Assembly: GCA_028752905.1 (NCBI GenBank)
Contig: JAQNBH010000002.1
Location: 15,736,890-15,800,889, forward strand
DNA length: 64,000 bases
DNA from: Cladorhizidae sp. MBARI D1340-BT2
Taxonomy: Eukaryota; Porifera; Demospongiae; Poecilosclerida; Cladorhizidae
Direction: 5' to 3'
In this document: positions 45,201 to 60,200 of the stretch, in pieces
How the letters are laid out: every line of letters begins with the position of its first letter
Position numbering within the stretch: position 1 is the first letter of the stretch
Program-made: the position numbers and the translations under genes
The notes under the pieces: generated by a model
What the model was told of the DNA's origin: nothing
The model's database searches: none
What the model saw: the letters and a program-made list of their open reading frames with translations, nothing else

Positions 45201-48200
45201 GCTAGCCTAGTATACTAATGAGCTAGCCTAGTATACTAATGAGCTAGCCTAGTATACTAATGAGCTAGCCTAGTATACTAATGAGCTAGCCTAGTATATT
45301 AATGAGCTAGTCTAGTATATTAATGAGCTGGCCTAGTATATTAATGAGCTAGCCTAGTATACTAATAAGCTAGTCTAGTATACTAATGAGCTAGCCTAGT
45401 ATACTAATGAGCTAGCCTAGTATAGTAATGAGCTGGCCTAGTATACTAATGAGCTAGCCTAGTATACTAATAAGCTAGTCTAGTATACTAATGAGCTGGC
45501 CTAGTATAGTAATGAGCTAGCCTAGTATAGTAATGAGCTGGCCTAGTATATTAATGAGCTAGCCTAGTATACTAATAAGCTAGCCTAGTATACTAATGAG
45601 CTGGCCTAGTATAGTAATGAGCTAGCCTAGTATACTAATGAGCTAGCCTAGTATATTAATGAGCTAGCCTAGTATACTAATGAGCTAGCCTAGTATAGTA
45701 ATGAGCTAGCCTAGTATACTAATGAGCTAGCCTAGTATAGTAATGAGCTAGCCTAGTATACTAATGAGCTAGTCTAGTATATTAATGAGCTAGTCTAGTA
45801 TACTAATGAGCTAGTCTAGTATAGTAATGAGCTAGCCTAGTATACTAATGAGCTAGCCTAGTATATTAATGAGCTAGCCTAGTATACTAATGAGCTGGCC
45901 TAGTATAGTAATGAGCTAGCCTAGTATAGTATATAGTAATGAGCTAGCCTAGTATACTAATGAGCTAGCCTAGTATACTAATGAGCTAGCCTAGTATAGT
46001 AATGAGCTAGTCTAGTATACTAATGAGCTAGCCTAGTATACTAATGAGCTAGCCTAGTATATTAATGAGCTAGTCTAGTATATTAATGAGCTGGCCTAGT
46101 ATATTAATGAGCTAGCCTGGTATACTAATGAGCTAGCCTAGTATACTAATGAGCTAGTCTAGTATACTAATGAGCTAGCCTAGTATACTAATGAGCTAGC
46201 CTAGTATACTAGTGAGCTAGCCTAGTATAGTAATGAGCTAGCCTAGTATACTAATGAGCTAGCCTAGTATACTAATGAGCTAGACTAGTATAGTAATGAG
46301 CTAGCCTAGTATACTAATGAGCTAGTCTAGTATACTAATGAGCTAGACTAGTATAGTAATGAGCTAGCCTAGTATACTAATGAGCTAGCCTAGTATACTA
46401 ATGAGCTAGCCTAGTATACTAATGAGCTAGTCTAGTATATTAATGAGCTAGCCTAGTATACTAATGAGCTAGCCTAGTACAGTAATGAGCTAGCCTAGTA
46501 TACTAATGAGCTGGCCTAGTATACTAGTGAGCTAGCCTAGTATAGTAATGAGCTAGCCTAGTATACTAATGAGCTAGCCTAGTATACTAATGAGCTAGAC
46601 TAGTATACTAATGAGCTAGCCTAGTATACTAATGAGCTAGTCTAGTATAGTAATGAGCTAGCCTAGTATACTAATGAGCTAGTCTAGTATACTAATGAGC
46701 TAGACTAGTATAGTAATGAGCTAGCCTAGTATACTAATGAGCTAGCCTAGTATACTAATGAGCTAGCCTAGTATACTAATGAGCTAGACTAGTATAGTAA
46801 TGAGCTAGCCTAGTATATTAATGAGCTAGCCTAGTATACTAATGAGCTAGCCTAGTATACTAATGAGCTAGCCTAGTATACTAATGAGCTAGCCTAGTAT
46901 ATTAATGAGCTAGCCTAGTATAGTAATGAGCTGGCCTAGTATAGTAATGAGCTAGCCTAGTATACTAATGAGCTAGCCTAGTATACTAATGAGCTAGCCT
47001 AGTATAGTAATGAGCTAGCCTAGTATACTAATGAGCTAGCCTAGTATACTAATGAGCTAGCCTAGTATACTAATGAGCTAGCCTAGTATACTAATGAGCT
47101 ATACTAATGAGCTGGCCTAGTATACTAATGAGCTGGCCTAGTATAGTAATGAGCTCCTAGTATACTAATGAGCTAGCCTAGTATACTAATGAGCTAGCCT
47201 AGTATACTAGTGAGCTAGCCTAGTATAGTAATGATCTAGCCTAGTATACTAATGAGCTAGCCTAGTATATTAATGAGCTAGCCTAGTATACTAATGAGCT
47301 AGCCTAGTATAGTAATGAGCTAGCCTAGTATACTAATGAGCTAGCCTAGTATACTAATGAGCTAGCCTAGTATATTAATGAGCTAGCCTAGTATACTAAT
47401 GAGCTAGCCTAGTATAGTAATGAGCTAGTCTAGTATACTAATGAGCTAGCCTAGTATACTAATGAGCTAGCCTAGTATACTAATGAGCTAGCCTAGTATA
47501 GTAATGAGCTAGCCTAGTATATTAATGAGCTAGCCTAGTATACTAATGAGCTAGCCTAGTATAGTAATGGGCTAGTCTAGTATACTAATGAGCTAGTCTA
47601 GTATATTAATGAGCTAGTCTAGTATACTAATGAACTAGTCTAGTATAGTAATGAGCTAGCCTAGTATACTAATGAGCTAGCCTAGTATATTAATGAGCTA
47701 GCCTAGTATACTAATGAGCTGGCCTAGTATAGTAATGAGCTAGCCTAGTATATTAATGAGCTAGCCTAGTATACTAATGAGCTGGCCTAGTATACTAATG
47801 AGCTAGCCTAGTATACTAATGAGCTAGCCTAGTATAGTAATGAGCTAGACTAGTATACTAATGAGCTAGTCTAGTATAGTAATGAGCTAGCCTAGTATAG
47901 TAATGAGCTAGCCTAGTATACTAATGAGCTAGCCTAGTATACTAATGAGCTAGCCTAGTATACTAATGAGCTAGTCTAGTATACTAATGAGCTAGCCTAG
48001 TATACTAATGAGCTAGCCTAGTATACTAATGAGCTAGCCTAGTATACTAATGAGCTAGCCTAGTATACTAATGAGCTAGCCTAGTATACTAATGAGCTAG
48101 TCTAGTATATTAATGAGCTGGCCTAGTATATTAATGAGCTAGCCTAGTATACTAATAAGCTAGTCTAGTATACTAATGAGCTAGCCTAGTATACTAATGA

Positions 48201-51200
48201 GCTAGCCTAGTATAGTAATGAGCTGGCCTAGTATACTAATGAGCTAGCCTAGTATACTAATAAGCTAGTCTAGTATACTAATGAGCTAGCCTAGTATACT
48301 AATGAGCTAGCCTAGTATAGTAATGAGCTAGCCTAGTATAGTAATGAGCTGGCCTAGTATATTAATGAGCTAGCCTAGTATAGTAATGAGCTAGCCTAGT
48401 ATAGTAATGGGCTAGTCTAGTATACTAATGAGCTAGTCTAGTATATTAATGAGCTAGTCTAGTATACTAATGAGCTAGTCTAGTATAGTAATGAGCTAGC
48501 CTAGTATACTAATGAGCTAGCCTAGTATATTAATGAGCTAGCCTAGTATACTAATGAGCTGGCCTAGTATAGTAATGAGCTAGCCTAGTATACTAATGAG
48601 CTAGCCTAGTATACTAATGAGCTAGTCTAGTATACTAATGAGCTAGCCTAGTATACTAATGAGCTAGCCTAGTATACTAGTGAGCTAGTCTAGTATACTA
48701 ATGAGCTAGCCTAGTATACTAGTGAGCTAGTCTAGTATACTAATGAGCTAGCCTAGTATAGTAATGAGCTGGCCTAGTATAGTAATGAGCTAGCCTAGTA
48801 TAGTAATGAGCTAGCCTAGTATAGTAATGAGCTAGCCTAGTATAGTAATGAGCTAGCCTAGTATACTAGTGAGCTAGTCTAGTATACTAATGAGCTAGCC
48901 TAGTATACTAATGAGCTAGCCTAGTATAGTAATGAACTGGCCTAGTATACTAATGAGCTAGTCTAGTATAGTAATGAGCTAGCCTAGTATACTAATGAGC
49001 TAGCCTAGTATACTAGTGAGCTAGTCTAGTATATTAATGAGCTAGCCTAGTATAGTAATGAGCTAGCCTAGTATACTAATGAGCTAGCCTAGTATACTAA
49101 TGAGCTAGCCTAGTATACTAGTGAGCTAGTCTAGTATACTAATGAGCTAGCCTAGTATACTAATGAGCTAGCCTAGTATACTAATGAGCTAGCCTAGTAT
49201 ACTAATGAGCTAGTCTAGTATACTAATGAGCTAGCCTAGTATACTAATGAGCTAGCCTAGTATACTAGTGAGCTAGTCTAGTATACTAATGAGCTAGCCT
49301 AGTATACTAGTGAGCTAGTCTAGTATACTAATGAGCTAGCCTAGTATACTAATGAGCTAGCCTAGTATAGTAATGAGCTGGCCTAGTATAGTAATGAGCT
49401 AGCCTAGTATACTAATGAGCTAGCCTAGTATACTAATGAGCTAGCCTAGTATAGTAATGAGCTAGCCTAGTATACTAATGAGCTAGCCTAGTATACTAAT
49501 GAGCTAGCCTAGTATAGTAATGAGCTAGTCTAGTATACTAATGAGCTAGTCTAGTATACTAATGAGCAAGCCTAGTATACTAATGAGCTAGTCTAGTATA
49601 GTAATGAGCTAGTCTAGTATACTAATGAGCTAGCCTAGTATACTAATGAGCTAGCCTAGTATACTAATGAGCTGGCCTAGTATACTAATGAGCTAGCCTA
49701 GTATAGTAATGAGCTAGCCTAGTATACTAATGAGCTAGCCTAGTATATTAATGAGCTAGCCTAGTATACTAATGAGCTAGCCTAGTATAGTAATGAGCTA
49801 GCCTAGTATACTAATGAGCTAGCCTAGTATATTAATGAGCTAGCCTAGTATACTAATGAGCTAGCCTAGTATAGTAATGAGCTAGCCTAGTATAGTAATG
49901 AGCTAGCCTAGTATACTAATGAGCTAGCCTAGTATACTAATGAGCTAGCCTAGTATACTAATGAGCTAGCCTAGTATACTAATGAGCTAGCCTAGTATAC
50001 TAATGAGCTAGCCTAGTATACTAATGAGCTAGCCTAGTATAGTAATGAGCTAGCCTTGTATACTAATGAGCTAGCCTAGTATACTAATGAGCTAGCCTAG
50101 TATACTAATGAGCTGGCCTAGTATACTAATGAGCTAGCCTAGTATATTAATGAGCTAGCCTAGTATACTAATGAGCTAGCCTAGTATACTAATGAGCTAG
50201 CCTAGTATACTAATGAGCTAGCCTAGTATACTAATGAGCTAGCCTAGTATAGTAATGAGCTCCTAGTATACTAATGAGCTAGCCTAGTATATTAATGAGC
50301 TAGTCTAGTATAGTAATGAGCTAGCCTAGTATACTAATGAGCTAGACTAGTATATTAATGAGCTAGCATAGTATAGTAATGAGCTAGCCTAGTATACTAA
50401 TGAGCTAGCCTAGTATACTAATGAGCTAGCCTAGTATAGTAATGAGCTAGCCTAGTATAGTAATGAGCTAGCCTAGTATACTAATGAGCTGGCCTAGTAT
50501 AGTAATGAGCTAGCCTAGTATACTAATGAGCTAGCCTAGTATACTAATGAGCTAGCCTAGTATACTAATGAGCTAGCCTAGTATACTAATGAGCTAGTCT
50601 AGTATATTAATGAGCTAGCCTAGTATACTAATGAGCAGCCTAGTATACTAATGAGCTAGCCTAGTATACTAATGAGCTAGCCTAGTATACTAATGAGCTA
50701 GACTAGTATACTAATGAGCTAGACTAGTATAGTAATGATCTAGCCTAGTATACTAATGAGCTAGCCTAGTATACTAATGAGCTAGACTAGTATACTAATG
50801 AGCTAGCCTAGTATACTAATGAGCTAGCCTAGTATATTAATGAGCTAGCATAGTAGAGTAATGAGCTAGCCTAGTATACTAATGAGCTGGCCTAGTATAG
50901 TAATGAGCTAGCCTAGTATACTAATGAGCTAGCCTAGTATACTAATGAGCTAGCCTAGTATACTAATGAGCTAGCCTAGTATACTAATGAGCTAGTCTAG
51001 TATATTAATGAGCTAGCCTAGTATACTAATGAGCAGCCTAGTATACTAATGAGCTAGCCTAGTATACTAATGAGCTAGCCTAGTATAGTAATGAGCTAGC
51101 CTAGTATACTAATGAGCTAGACTAGTATAGTAATGATCTAGCCTAGTATACTAATGAGCTAGCCTAGTATACTAATGAGCTAGACTAGTATACTAATGAG

Positions 51201-54200
51201 CTAGCCTAGTATACTAATGAACTAGCCTAGTATACTAATGAGCTAGTCTAGTATAGTAATGAGCTGGCCTAGTATACTAATGAGCTAGACTAGTATACTA
51301 ATGAGCTAGCCTAGTATACTAATGAGCTAGACTAGTATACTAATGAGCTAGCCTAGTATAGTAATGAGCTAGCCTAGTATATTAATGAGCTAGCCTAGTA
51401 TAGTAATGAGCTGGCCTAGTATACTAATGAGCTAGCCTAGTATACTAGTGAGCTAGTCTAGTATAGTAATGAGCTAGCCTAGTATACTAGTGAGCTAGTC
51501 TAGTATACTAATGAGCTAGTCTAGTATAGTAATGAGCTAGCCTAGTATACTAATGAGCTAGTCTAGTATAGTAATGAGCTAGCCTAGTATACTAATGAGC
51601 TAGTCTAGTATACTAATGAGCTAGCCTAGTATAGTAATGAGCTAGCCTAGTATAGTAATGAGCTAGTCTAGTATACTAATGAGCTAGCCTAGTATACTAA
51701 TGAGCTAGACTAGTATACTAATGAGCTGGCCTAGTATAGTAATGAGCTAGCCTAGTATAGTAATGAGCTAGACTAGTATATTAATGAGCTAGCCTAGTAT
51801 ACTAATGAGCTAGCCTAGTATACTAATGAGCTAGACTAGTATACTAATGAGCTAGCCTAGTATACTAATGAGCTAGTCTAGTATAGTAATGAGCTAGCCT
51901 AGTATACTAATGAGCTAGTCTAGTATACTAATGAGCTAGACTAGTATAGTAATGAGCTAGCCTAGTATACTAATGAGCTAGTCTAGTATACTAATGAGCT
52001 AGACTAGTATACTAATGAGCTGGCCTAGTATAGTAATGAGCTAGCCTAGTATAGTAATGAGCTAGACTAGTATATTAATGAGCTAGCCTAGTATACTAAT
52101 GAGCTAGCCTAGTATACTAATGAGCTAGACTAGTATACTAATGAGCTAGCCTAGTATACTAATGAGCTAGTCTAGTATAGTAATGAGCTAGCCTAGTATA
52201 CTAATGAGCTAGTCTAGTATACTAATGAGCTAGACTAGTATAGTAATGAGCTAGCCTAGTATACTAATGAGCTAGTCTAGTATACTAATGAGCTAGACTA
52301 GTATAGTAATGAGCTAGCCTAGTATATTAATGAGCTAGCCTAGTATACTAATGAGCTAGTCTAGTATACTAATGAGCTAGCCTAGTATACTAATGAGCTA
52401 GCCTAGTATACTAATGAGCTAGTCTAGTATAGTAATGAGCTAGCCTAGTATACTAATGAGCTAGCCTAGTATACTAATGAGCTAGTCTAGTATACTAATG
52501 AGCTAGACTAGTATAGTAATGAGCTAGCCTAGTATATTAATGACCTAGCCTAGTATACTAATGAGCTGGCCTAGTATAGTAATGAGCTGGCCTAGTATAG
52601 TAATGAGCTAGCCTAGTATACTAATGAGCTAGCCTAGTATACTAATGAGCTAGCCTAGTATACTAATGAGCTAGTCTAGTATACTAATGAGCTAGCCTAG
52701 TATACTAATGAGCTAGCCTAGTATAGTAATGAGCTAGCCTAGTATACTAATGAGCTATACTAATGAGCTGGCCTAGTATACTAATGAGCTGGCCTAGTAT
52801 AGTAATGAGCTCCTAGTATACTAATGAGCTAGCCTAGTATACTAATGAGCTAGCCTAGTATACTAGTGAGCTAGCCTAGTATATTAATGAGCTAGACTAG
52901 TATACTAATGAGCTAGTCTAGTATACTAATGAGCTAGCCTAGTATAGTAATGAGCTAGCCTAGTATACTAATGAGCTAGCCTAGTATAGTAATGAGCTAG
53001 CCTAGTATACTAATGAGCTAGCCTAGTATACTAATGAGCTAGCCTAGTATACTAATGAGCTAGCCTAGTATAGTAATGAGCTAGCCTAGTATAGTAATGA
53101 GCTAGCCTAGTATACTAATGAGCTAGCCTAGTATACTAATGAGCTAGCCTAGTATAGTAATGAGCTAGCCTAGTATACTAATGAGCTAGCCTAGTATACT
53201 AATGAGCTAGCCTAGTATACTAATGAGCTAGCCTAGTATACTAATGAGCTAGCCTAGTATAGTAATGAGCTAGCCTAGTATAGTAATGAGCTAGCCTAGT
53301 ATACTAATGAGCTAGCCTAGTATACTAATGAGCTAGCCTAGTATAGTAATGAGCTAGCCTAGTATACTAATGAGCTAGCCTAGTATAGTAATGAGCTAGC
53401 CTAGTATACTAATGAGCTAGCCTAGTATACTAATGAGCTAGCCTAGTATACTAATGAGCTAGCCTAGTATACTAATGAGCTAGACTAGTATACTAATGAG
53501 CTAGCCTAGTATATTAATGAGCTAGCCTAGTATACTAATGAGCTAGCCTAGTATAGTAATGAGCTAGCCTAGTATACTAATGAGCTAGTCTAGTATACTA
53601 ATGAGCTAGCCTAGTATACTAATGAGCTAGCCTAGTATAGTAATGAGCTAGCCTAGTATATTAATGAGCTAGCCTAGTATACTAATGAGCTAGCCTAGTA
53701 TACTAATGAGCTAGCCTAGTATACTAATGAGCTAGCCTAGTATACTAATGAGCTAGCCTAGTATAGTAATGAGCTAGCCTAGTATAGTAATGAGCTAGCC
53801 TAGTATACTAATGAGCTAGTCTAGTATACTAATGAGCTAGACTAGTATACTAATGAGCTAGCCTAGTATACTAATGAGCTAGCCTAGTATACTAATGAGC
53901 TAGCCTAGTATAGTAATGAGCTAGCCTAGTATACTAATGAGCTAGTCTAGTATACTAATGAGCTAGCCTAGTATACTAATGAGCTAGCCTAGTATAGTAA
54001 TGAGCTAGCCTAGTATATTAATGAGCTAGCCTAGTATACTAATGAGCTAGCCTAGTATACTAATGAGCTAGCCTAGTATACTAATGAGCTAGCCTAGTAT
54101 ACTAATGAGCTAGCCTAGTATAGTAATGAGCTAGCCTAGTATAGTAATGAGCTAGCCTAGTATACTAATGAGCTAGTCTAGTATACTAATGAGCTAGCCT

Positions 54201-57200
54201 AGTATACTAATGAGCTAGCCTAGTATAGTAATGAGCTAGCCTAGTATACTAATGAGCTAGCCTAGTATACTAATGAGCTAGCCTAGTATACTAATGAGCT
54301 AGCCTAGTATACTAATGAGCTAGCCTAGTATAGTAATGAGCTAGCCTAGTATAGTAATGAGCTAGCCTAGTATACTAATGAGCTAGCCTAGTATACTAAT
54401 GAGCTAGCCTAGTATAGTAATGAGCTAGCCTAGTATACTAATGAGCTAGCCTAGTATAGTAATGAGCTAGCCTAGTATACTAATGAGCTAGCCTAGTATA
54501 CTAATGAGCTAGCCTAGTATACTAATGAGCTAGCCTAGTATACTAATGAGCTAGACTAGTATACTAATGAGCTAGCCTAGTATATTAATGAGCTAGCCTA
54601 GTATACTAATGAGCTAGCCTAGTATAGTAATGAGCTAGCCTAGTATACTAATGAGCTAGTCTAGTATACTAATGAGCTAGCCTAGTATACTAATGAGCTA
54701 GCCTAGTATAGTAATGAGCTAGCCTAGTATATTAATGAGCTAGCCTAGTATACTAATGAGCTAGCCTAGTATACTAATGAGCTAGCCTAGTATACTAATG
54801 AGCTAGCCTAGTATACTAATGAGCTAGCCTAGTATAGTAATGAGCTAGCCTAGTATAGTAATGAGCTAGCCTAGTATACTAATGAGCTAGTCTAGTATAC
54901 TAATGAGCTAGACTAGTATACTAATGAGCTAGCCTAGTATACTAATGAGCTAGCCTAGTATACTAATGAGCTAGCCTAGTATACTAATGAGCTAGCCTAG
55001 TATACTAATGAGCTAGCCTAGTATATTAATGAGCTAGCCTAGTATACTAATGAGCTAGCCTAGTATACTAATGAGCTAGCCTAGTATAGTAATGAGCTAG
55101 CCTAGTATAGTAATGAGCTAGCCTAGTATACTAATGAGCTAGCCTAGTATACTAATGAGCTAGCCTAGTATAGTAATGAGCTAGCCTAGTATACTAATGA
55201 GCTAGTCTAGTATACTAATGAGCTAGCCTAGTATACTAATGAGCTAGCCTAGTATACTAATGAGCTAGCCTAGTATAGTAATGAGCTAGTCTAGTATACT
55301 AATGAGCTGGCCTAGTATAGTAATGAGCTAGCCTAGTATATTAATGAGCTAGCCTAGTATACTAATGAGCTAGCCTAGTATACTAATGAGCTAGCCTAGT
55401 ATAGTAATGAGCTAGCCTAGTATACTAATGAGCTAGTCTAGTATACTAATGAGCTAGTCTAGTATACTAATGAGCTAGTCTAGTATACTAATGAGCTAGC
55501 CTAGTATAGTAATGAGCTGGCCTAGTATACTAATGAGCTAGCCTAGTATAGTAATGAGCTAGCCTAGTATACTAATGAGCTAGTCTAGTATACTAATGAG
55601 CTAGCCTAGTATAGTAATGAGCTAGCCTAGTATACTAATGAGCTAGTCTAGTATACTAATGAGCTAGTCTAGTATACTAATGAGCTAGCCTAGTATACTA
55701 GTGAGCTACATAGCCTAGTATAGTAATGAGCTAGCCTAGTATACTAATGAGCTAGCCTAGTATAGTAACGAGCTAGTCTAGTATACTAATGAGCTAGCCT
55801 AGTATACTAATGAGCTAGCCTAGTATACTAGTGAGCTGGCCTAGTATACTAATGAGCTAGTCTAGTATAGTAATGAGCTAGCCTAGTATACTAATGAGCT
55901 AGACTAGTATACTAATGAGCTAGCCTAGTATAGTAATGAGCTAGCCTAGTATACTAATGAGCTAGCCTAGTATAGTAATGAGCTAGCCTAGTATACTAAT
56001 GAGCTAGTCTAGTATACTAATGAGCTAGCCTAGTATACTAATGAGCTAGCCTAGTATAGTAATGAGCTAGCCTAGTATATTAATGAGCTAGCCTAGTATA
56101 CTAATGAGCTAGCCTAGTATACTAATGAGCTAGCCTAGTATACTAATGAGCTAGCCTAGTATAGTAATGAGCTAGCCTAGTATATTAATGAGCTAGCCTA
56201 GTATACTAATGAGCTAGCCTAGTATATTAATGAGCTAGCCTAGTATACTAATGAGCTAGCCTAGTATACTAATGAGCTAGCCTAGTATAGTAATGAGCTA
56301 GCCTAGTATATTAATGAGCTAGCCTAGTATATTAATGAGCTAGTCTAGTATAGTAATGAGCTGGCCTAGTATAGTAATGAGCTAGCCTAGTATACTAATG
56401 AGCTAGCCTAGTATACTAATGAGCTAGCCTAGTATACTAATGAGCTAGCCTAGTATAGTAATGAGCTAGCCTAGTATATTAATGAGCTAGCCTAGTATAT
56501 TAATGAGCTAGTCTAGTATAGTAATGAGCTGGCCTAGTATATTAATGAGTTAGCCTAGTATAGTAATGAGCTAGCCTAGTATACTAATGAGCTAGCCTAG
56601 TATACTAATGAGCTAGCCTAGTATACTAATGAGCTAGCCTAGTATACTAATGAGCTAGTCTAGTATAGTAATGAGCTGGCCTAGTATAGTAATGAGCTAG
56701 CCTAGTATACTAATGAGCTAGCCTAGTATACTAATGAGCTAGCCTAGTGTAGTAATGAGCTGGCCTAGTATAGTAATGAGCTAGCCTAGTATACTAATGA
56801 GCTAGCCTAGTATACTAATGAGCTAGCCTAGTATACTAATGAGCTAGCCTAGTATACTAATGAGCTAGCCTAGTATAGTAATGAGCTAGCCTGGTATACT
56901 AATGAGCTAGCCTAGTATACTAATGAGCTAGCCTAGTATATTAATGAGCTAGCCTAGTATACTAATGAGCTAGTCTAGTATATTAATGAGCTAGCCTAGT
57001 ATACTAATAAGCTAGCCTAGTTTACTAATGAACTGGCCTAGTATAGTAATGAGCTGGCCTAGTATACTAATGAGCTGGTCTAGTATACTAATGAGCTAGC
57101 CTAGTATAGTAATGAGCTAGCGTAGTATACTAATGAGCTAGCCTAGTATACTAATGAGCTAGCCTAGTATACTAATGAGCTAGTCTAGTATAGTAATGAG

Positions 57201-60200
57201 CTAGCCTAGTATATTAATGAGCTGGCCTAGTATATTAATGAGTAGCCTAGTATACTAATGAGCTAGCCTAGTATACTAATGAGCTAGCCTAGTATACTAA
57301 TGAGCTGGTCTAGTATAGTAATGAGCTAGCCTAGTATACTAATGAGCTAGTCTAGTATACTAATGAGCTAGCCTAGTATAGTAATGAGCTAGCCTAGTAT
57401 ACTAATAAGCTAGCCCAGTATAGTAATGAGCTAGTCTAGTATACTAATGAGCTAGCCTAGTATACTAATGAGCTGGCCTAGTATAGTAATGAGCTCGCCT
57501 AGTATACTAATGAGCTAGCCTAGTATACTAATGAGCTAGTCTAGTATACTAATGAGCTAGTCTAGTATATTAATGAGCTAGCCTAGTATAGTAATGAACT
57601 GGCCTAGTATAGTAATGAGCTCGCCTAGTATACTAATGAGCTAGTTTAGTATATTAATGAGCTAGTCTAGTATACTAATGAGCTAGCCTAGTATATTAAT
57701 GAGCTAGCCTAGTATAGTAATGAGCTAGCCTAGTATACTAATGAGCTAGTCTAGTATATTAATGAGCTAGTCTAGTATACTAATGAGCTAGTCTAGTATA
57801 GTAATGAGCTAGCCTAGTATACTAATGAGTAAGCCTAGTATACTAATGAGCTAGCCTAGTATACTAATGAGCTAGTCTAGTATACTAATGAGCTAGTCTA
57901 GTATACTAATGAGCTAGCCTAGTATACTAATGAGCTGGCCTAGTATACTAATGAGCTAGACTAGTATAGTAATGAGCTAGCCTAGTATACTAGTGAGCTA
58001 GCCTAGTATACTAATGAGCTAGTCTAGTATAGTAATGAGCTAGCCTAGTATACTAATGAGCTAGTCTAGTATACTAATGAGCTAGCCTAGTATACTAATG
58101 AGCTAGCCTAGTATAGTAATGAGCTAGCCTAGTATAGTAATGAGCTAGTCTAGTATACTAACGAGCTAGCCTAGTATATTAATGAGCTAGCCTAGTATAC
58201 TAATGAGCTAGCCTAGTATAGTAATGAGCTAGCCTAGTATACTAATGAGCTGGCCTAGTATAGTAATGAGCTCGCCTAGTATACTAATGAGCTAGTCTAG
58301 TATACTAATGAGCTAGCCTAGTATACTAATGAGCTCGCCTAGTATAGTAATGAGCTAGCCTAGTATACTAATGAGCTGGCCTAGTATAGTAATGAGCTCG
58401 CCTAGTATACTAATGAGCTAGCCTAGTATACTAATGAGCTAGTCTAGTATACTAATGAGCTAGTCTAGTATAGTAATGAGCTGGCCTAGTATAGTAATGA
58501 GCTAGCCTAGTATACTAATGAGCTAGCCTAGTATACTAATGAGCTGGCCTAGTATACTAATGAGCTGGCCTAGTATAGTAATGAGCTCGCCTAGTATAGT
58601 AATGAGCTAGCCTAGTATACTAATGAGCTGGCCTAGTATAGTAATGAGCTAGCCTAGTATACTAATGAGCTAGCCTAGTATACTAATGAGCTAGCCTAGT
58701 ATAGTAATGAGCTAGCCTAGTATAGTAATGAGCTAGTCTAGTATACTAACGAGCTAGCCTAGTATATTAATGAGCTAGCCTAGTATACTAATGAGCTAGT
58801 CTAGTATACTAATGAGCTAGCCTAGTATACTAATGAGCTAGCCTAGTATATTAATGAGCTAGCCTAGTATATTAATGAGCTAGCCTAGTATAGTAATGAG
58901 CTAGCCTAGTATACTAATGAGCTAGCCTAGTATACTAATGAGCTAGCCTAGTATACTAATGAGCTGGCCTAGTATACTAATGAGCTGGCCTAGTATACTA
59001 ATGAGCTAGCCTAGTATAGTAATGAGCTAGTCTAGTATACTAATGAGCTAGCCTAGTATACTAATGAGCTAGCCTAGTATACTAATGAGCTAGCCTAGTA
59101 TACTAATGAGCTAGCCTAGTATACTAATGAGCTAGCCTAGTATGGTAATGAGCTAGTCTAGTATACTAATGAGCTAGCCTAGTATACTAATGAGCTGGCC
59201 TAGTATAGTAATGAGCTCGCCTAGTATAGTAATGAGCTAGCCTAGTATACTAATGAGCTGGCCTAGTATAGTAATGAGCTCGCCTAGTATACTAATGAGC
59301 TAGCCTAGTATACTAATGAGCTAGTCTAGTATACTAATGAGCTAGTCTAGTATAGTAATGAGCTAGACTAGTATAGTAATGAGCTAGTCTAGTATACTAA
59401 TGAGCTAGCCTAGTATACTAATGAGCTAGCCTAGTATACTAATGAGCTAGCCTAGTATGGTAATGAGCTAGTCTAGTATACTAATGAGCTAGCCTAGTAT
59501 ACTAATGAGCTAGCCTAGTATACTAATGAGCTAGCCTAGTATACTAATGAGCTGGCCTAGTATAGTAATGAGCTCGCCTAGTATAGTAATGAGCTAGCCT
59601 AGTATACTAATGAGCTGGCCTAGTATAGTAATGAGCTCGCCTAGTATACTAATGAGCTAGCCTAGTATACTAATGAGCTAGCCTAGTATGGTAATGAGCT
59701 AGTCTAGTATACTAATGAGCTAGCCTAGTATACTAATGAGCTGGCCTAGTATAGTAATGAGCTCGCCTAGTATACTAATGAGCTGGCCTAGTATAGTAAT
59801 GAGCTCGCCTAGTATACTAATGAGCTAGCCTAGTATACTAATGAGCTAGTCTAGTATACTAATGAGCTAGTCTAGTATAGTAATGAGCTAGCCTAGTATA
59901 CTAATGAGCTAGTCTAGTATACTAATGAGCTAGCCTAGTATACTAATGAGCTAGCCTAGTATACTAATGAGCTGGCCTAGTATAGTAATGAGCTAGCCTA
60001 GTATAGTAATGAGCTAGTCTAGTATACTAATGAGCTAGTCTAGTATAGTAATGAGCTAGCCTAGTATAGTAATGAGCTAGCCTAGTATACTAATGAGCTG
60101 GCCTAGTATATTAATGAGCTAGCCTAGTATAGTAATGAGCTAGCCTAGTATACTAATGAGCTAGTCTAGTATAGTAATGAGCTAGCCTAGTATACTAATG

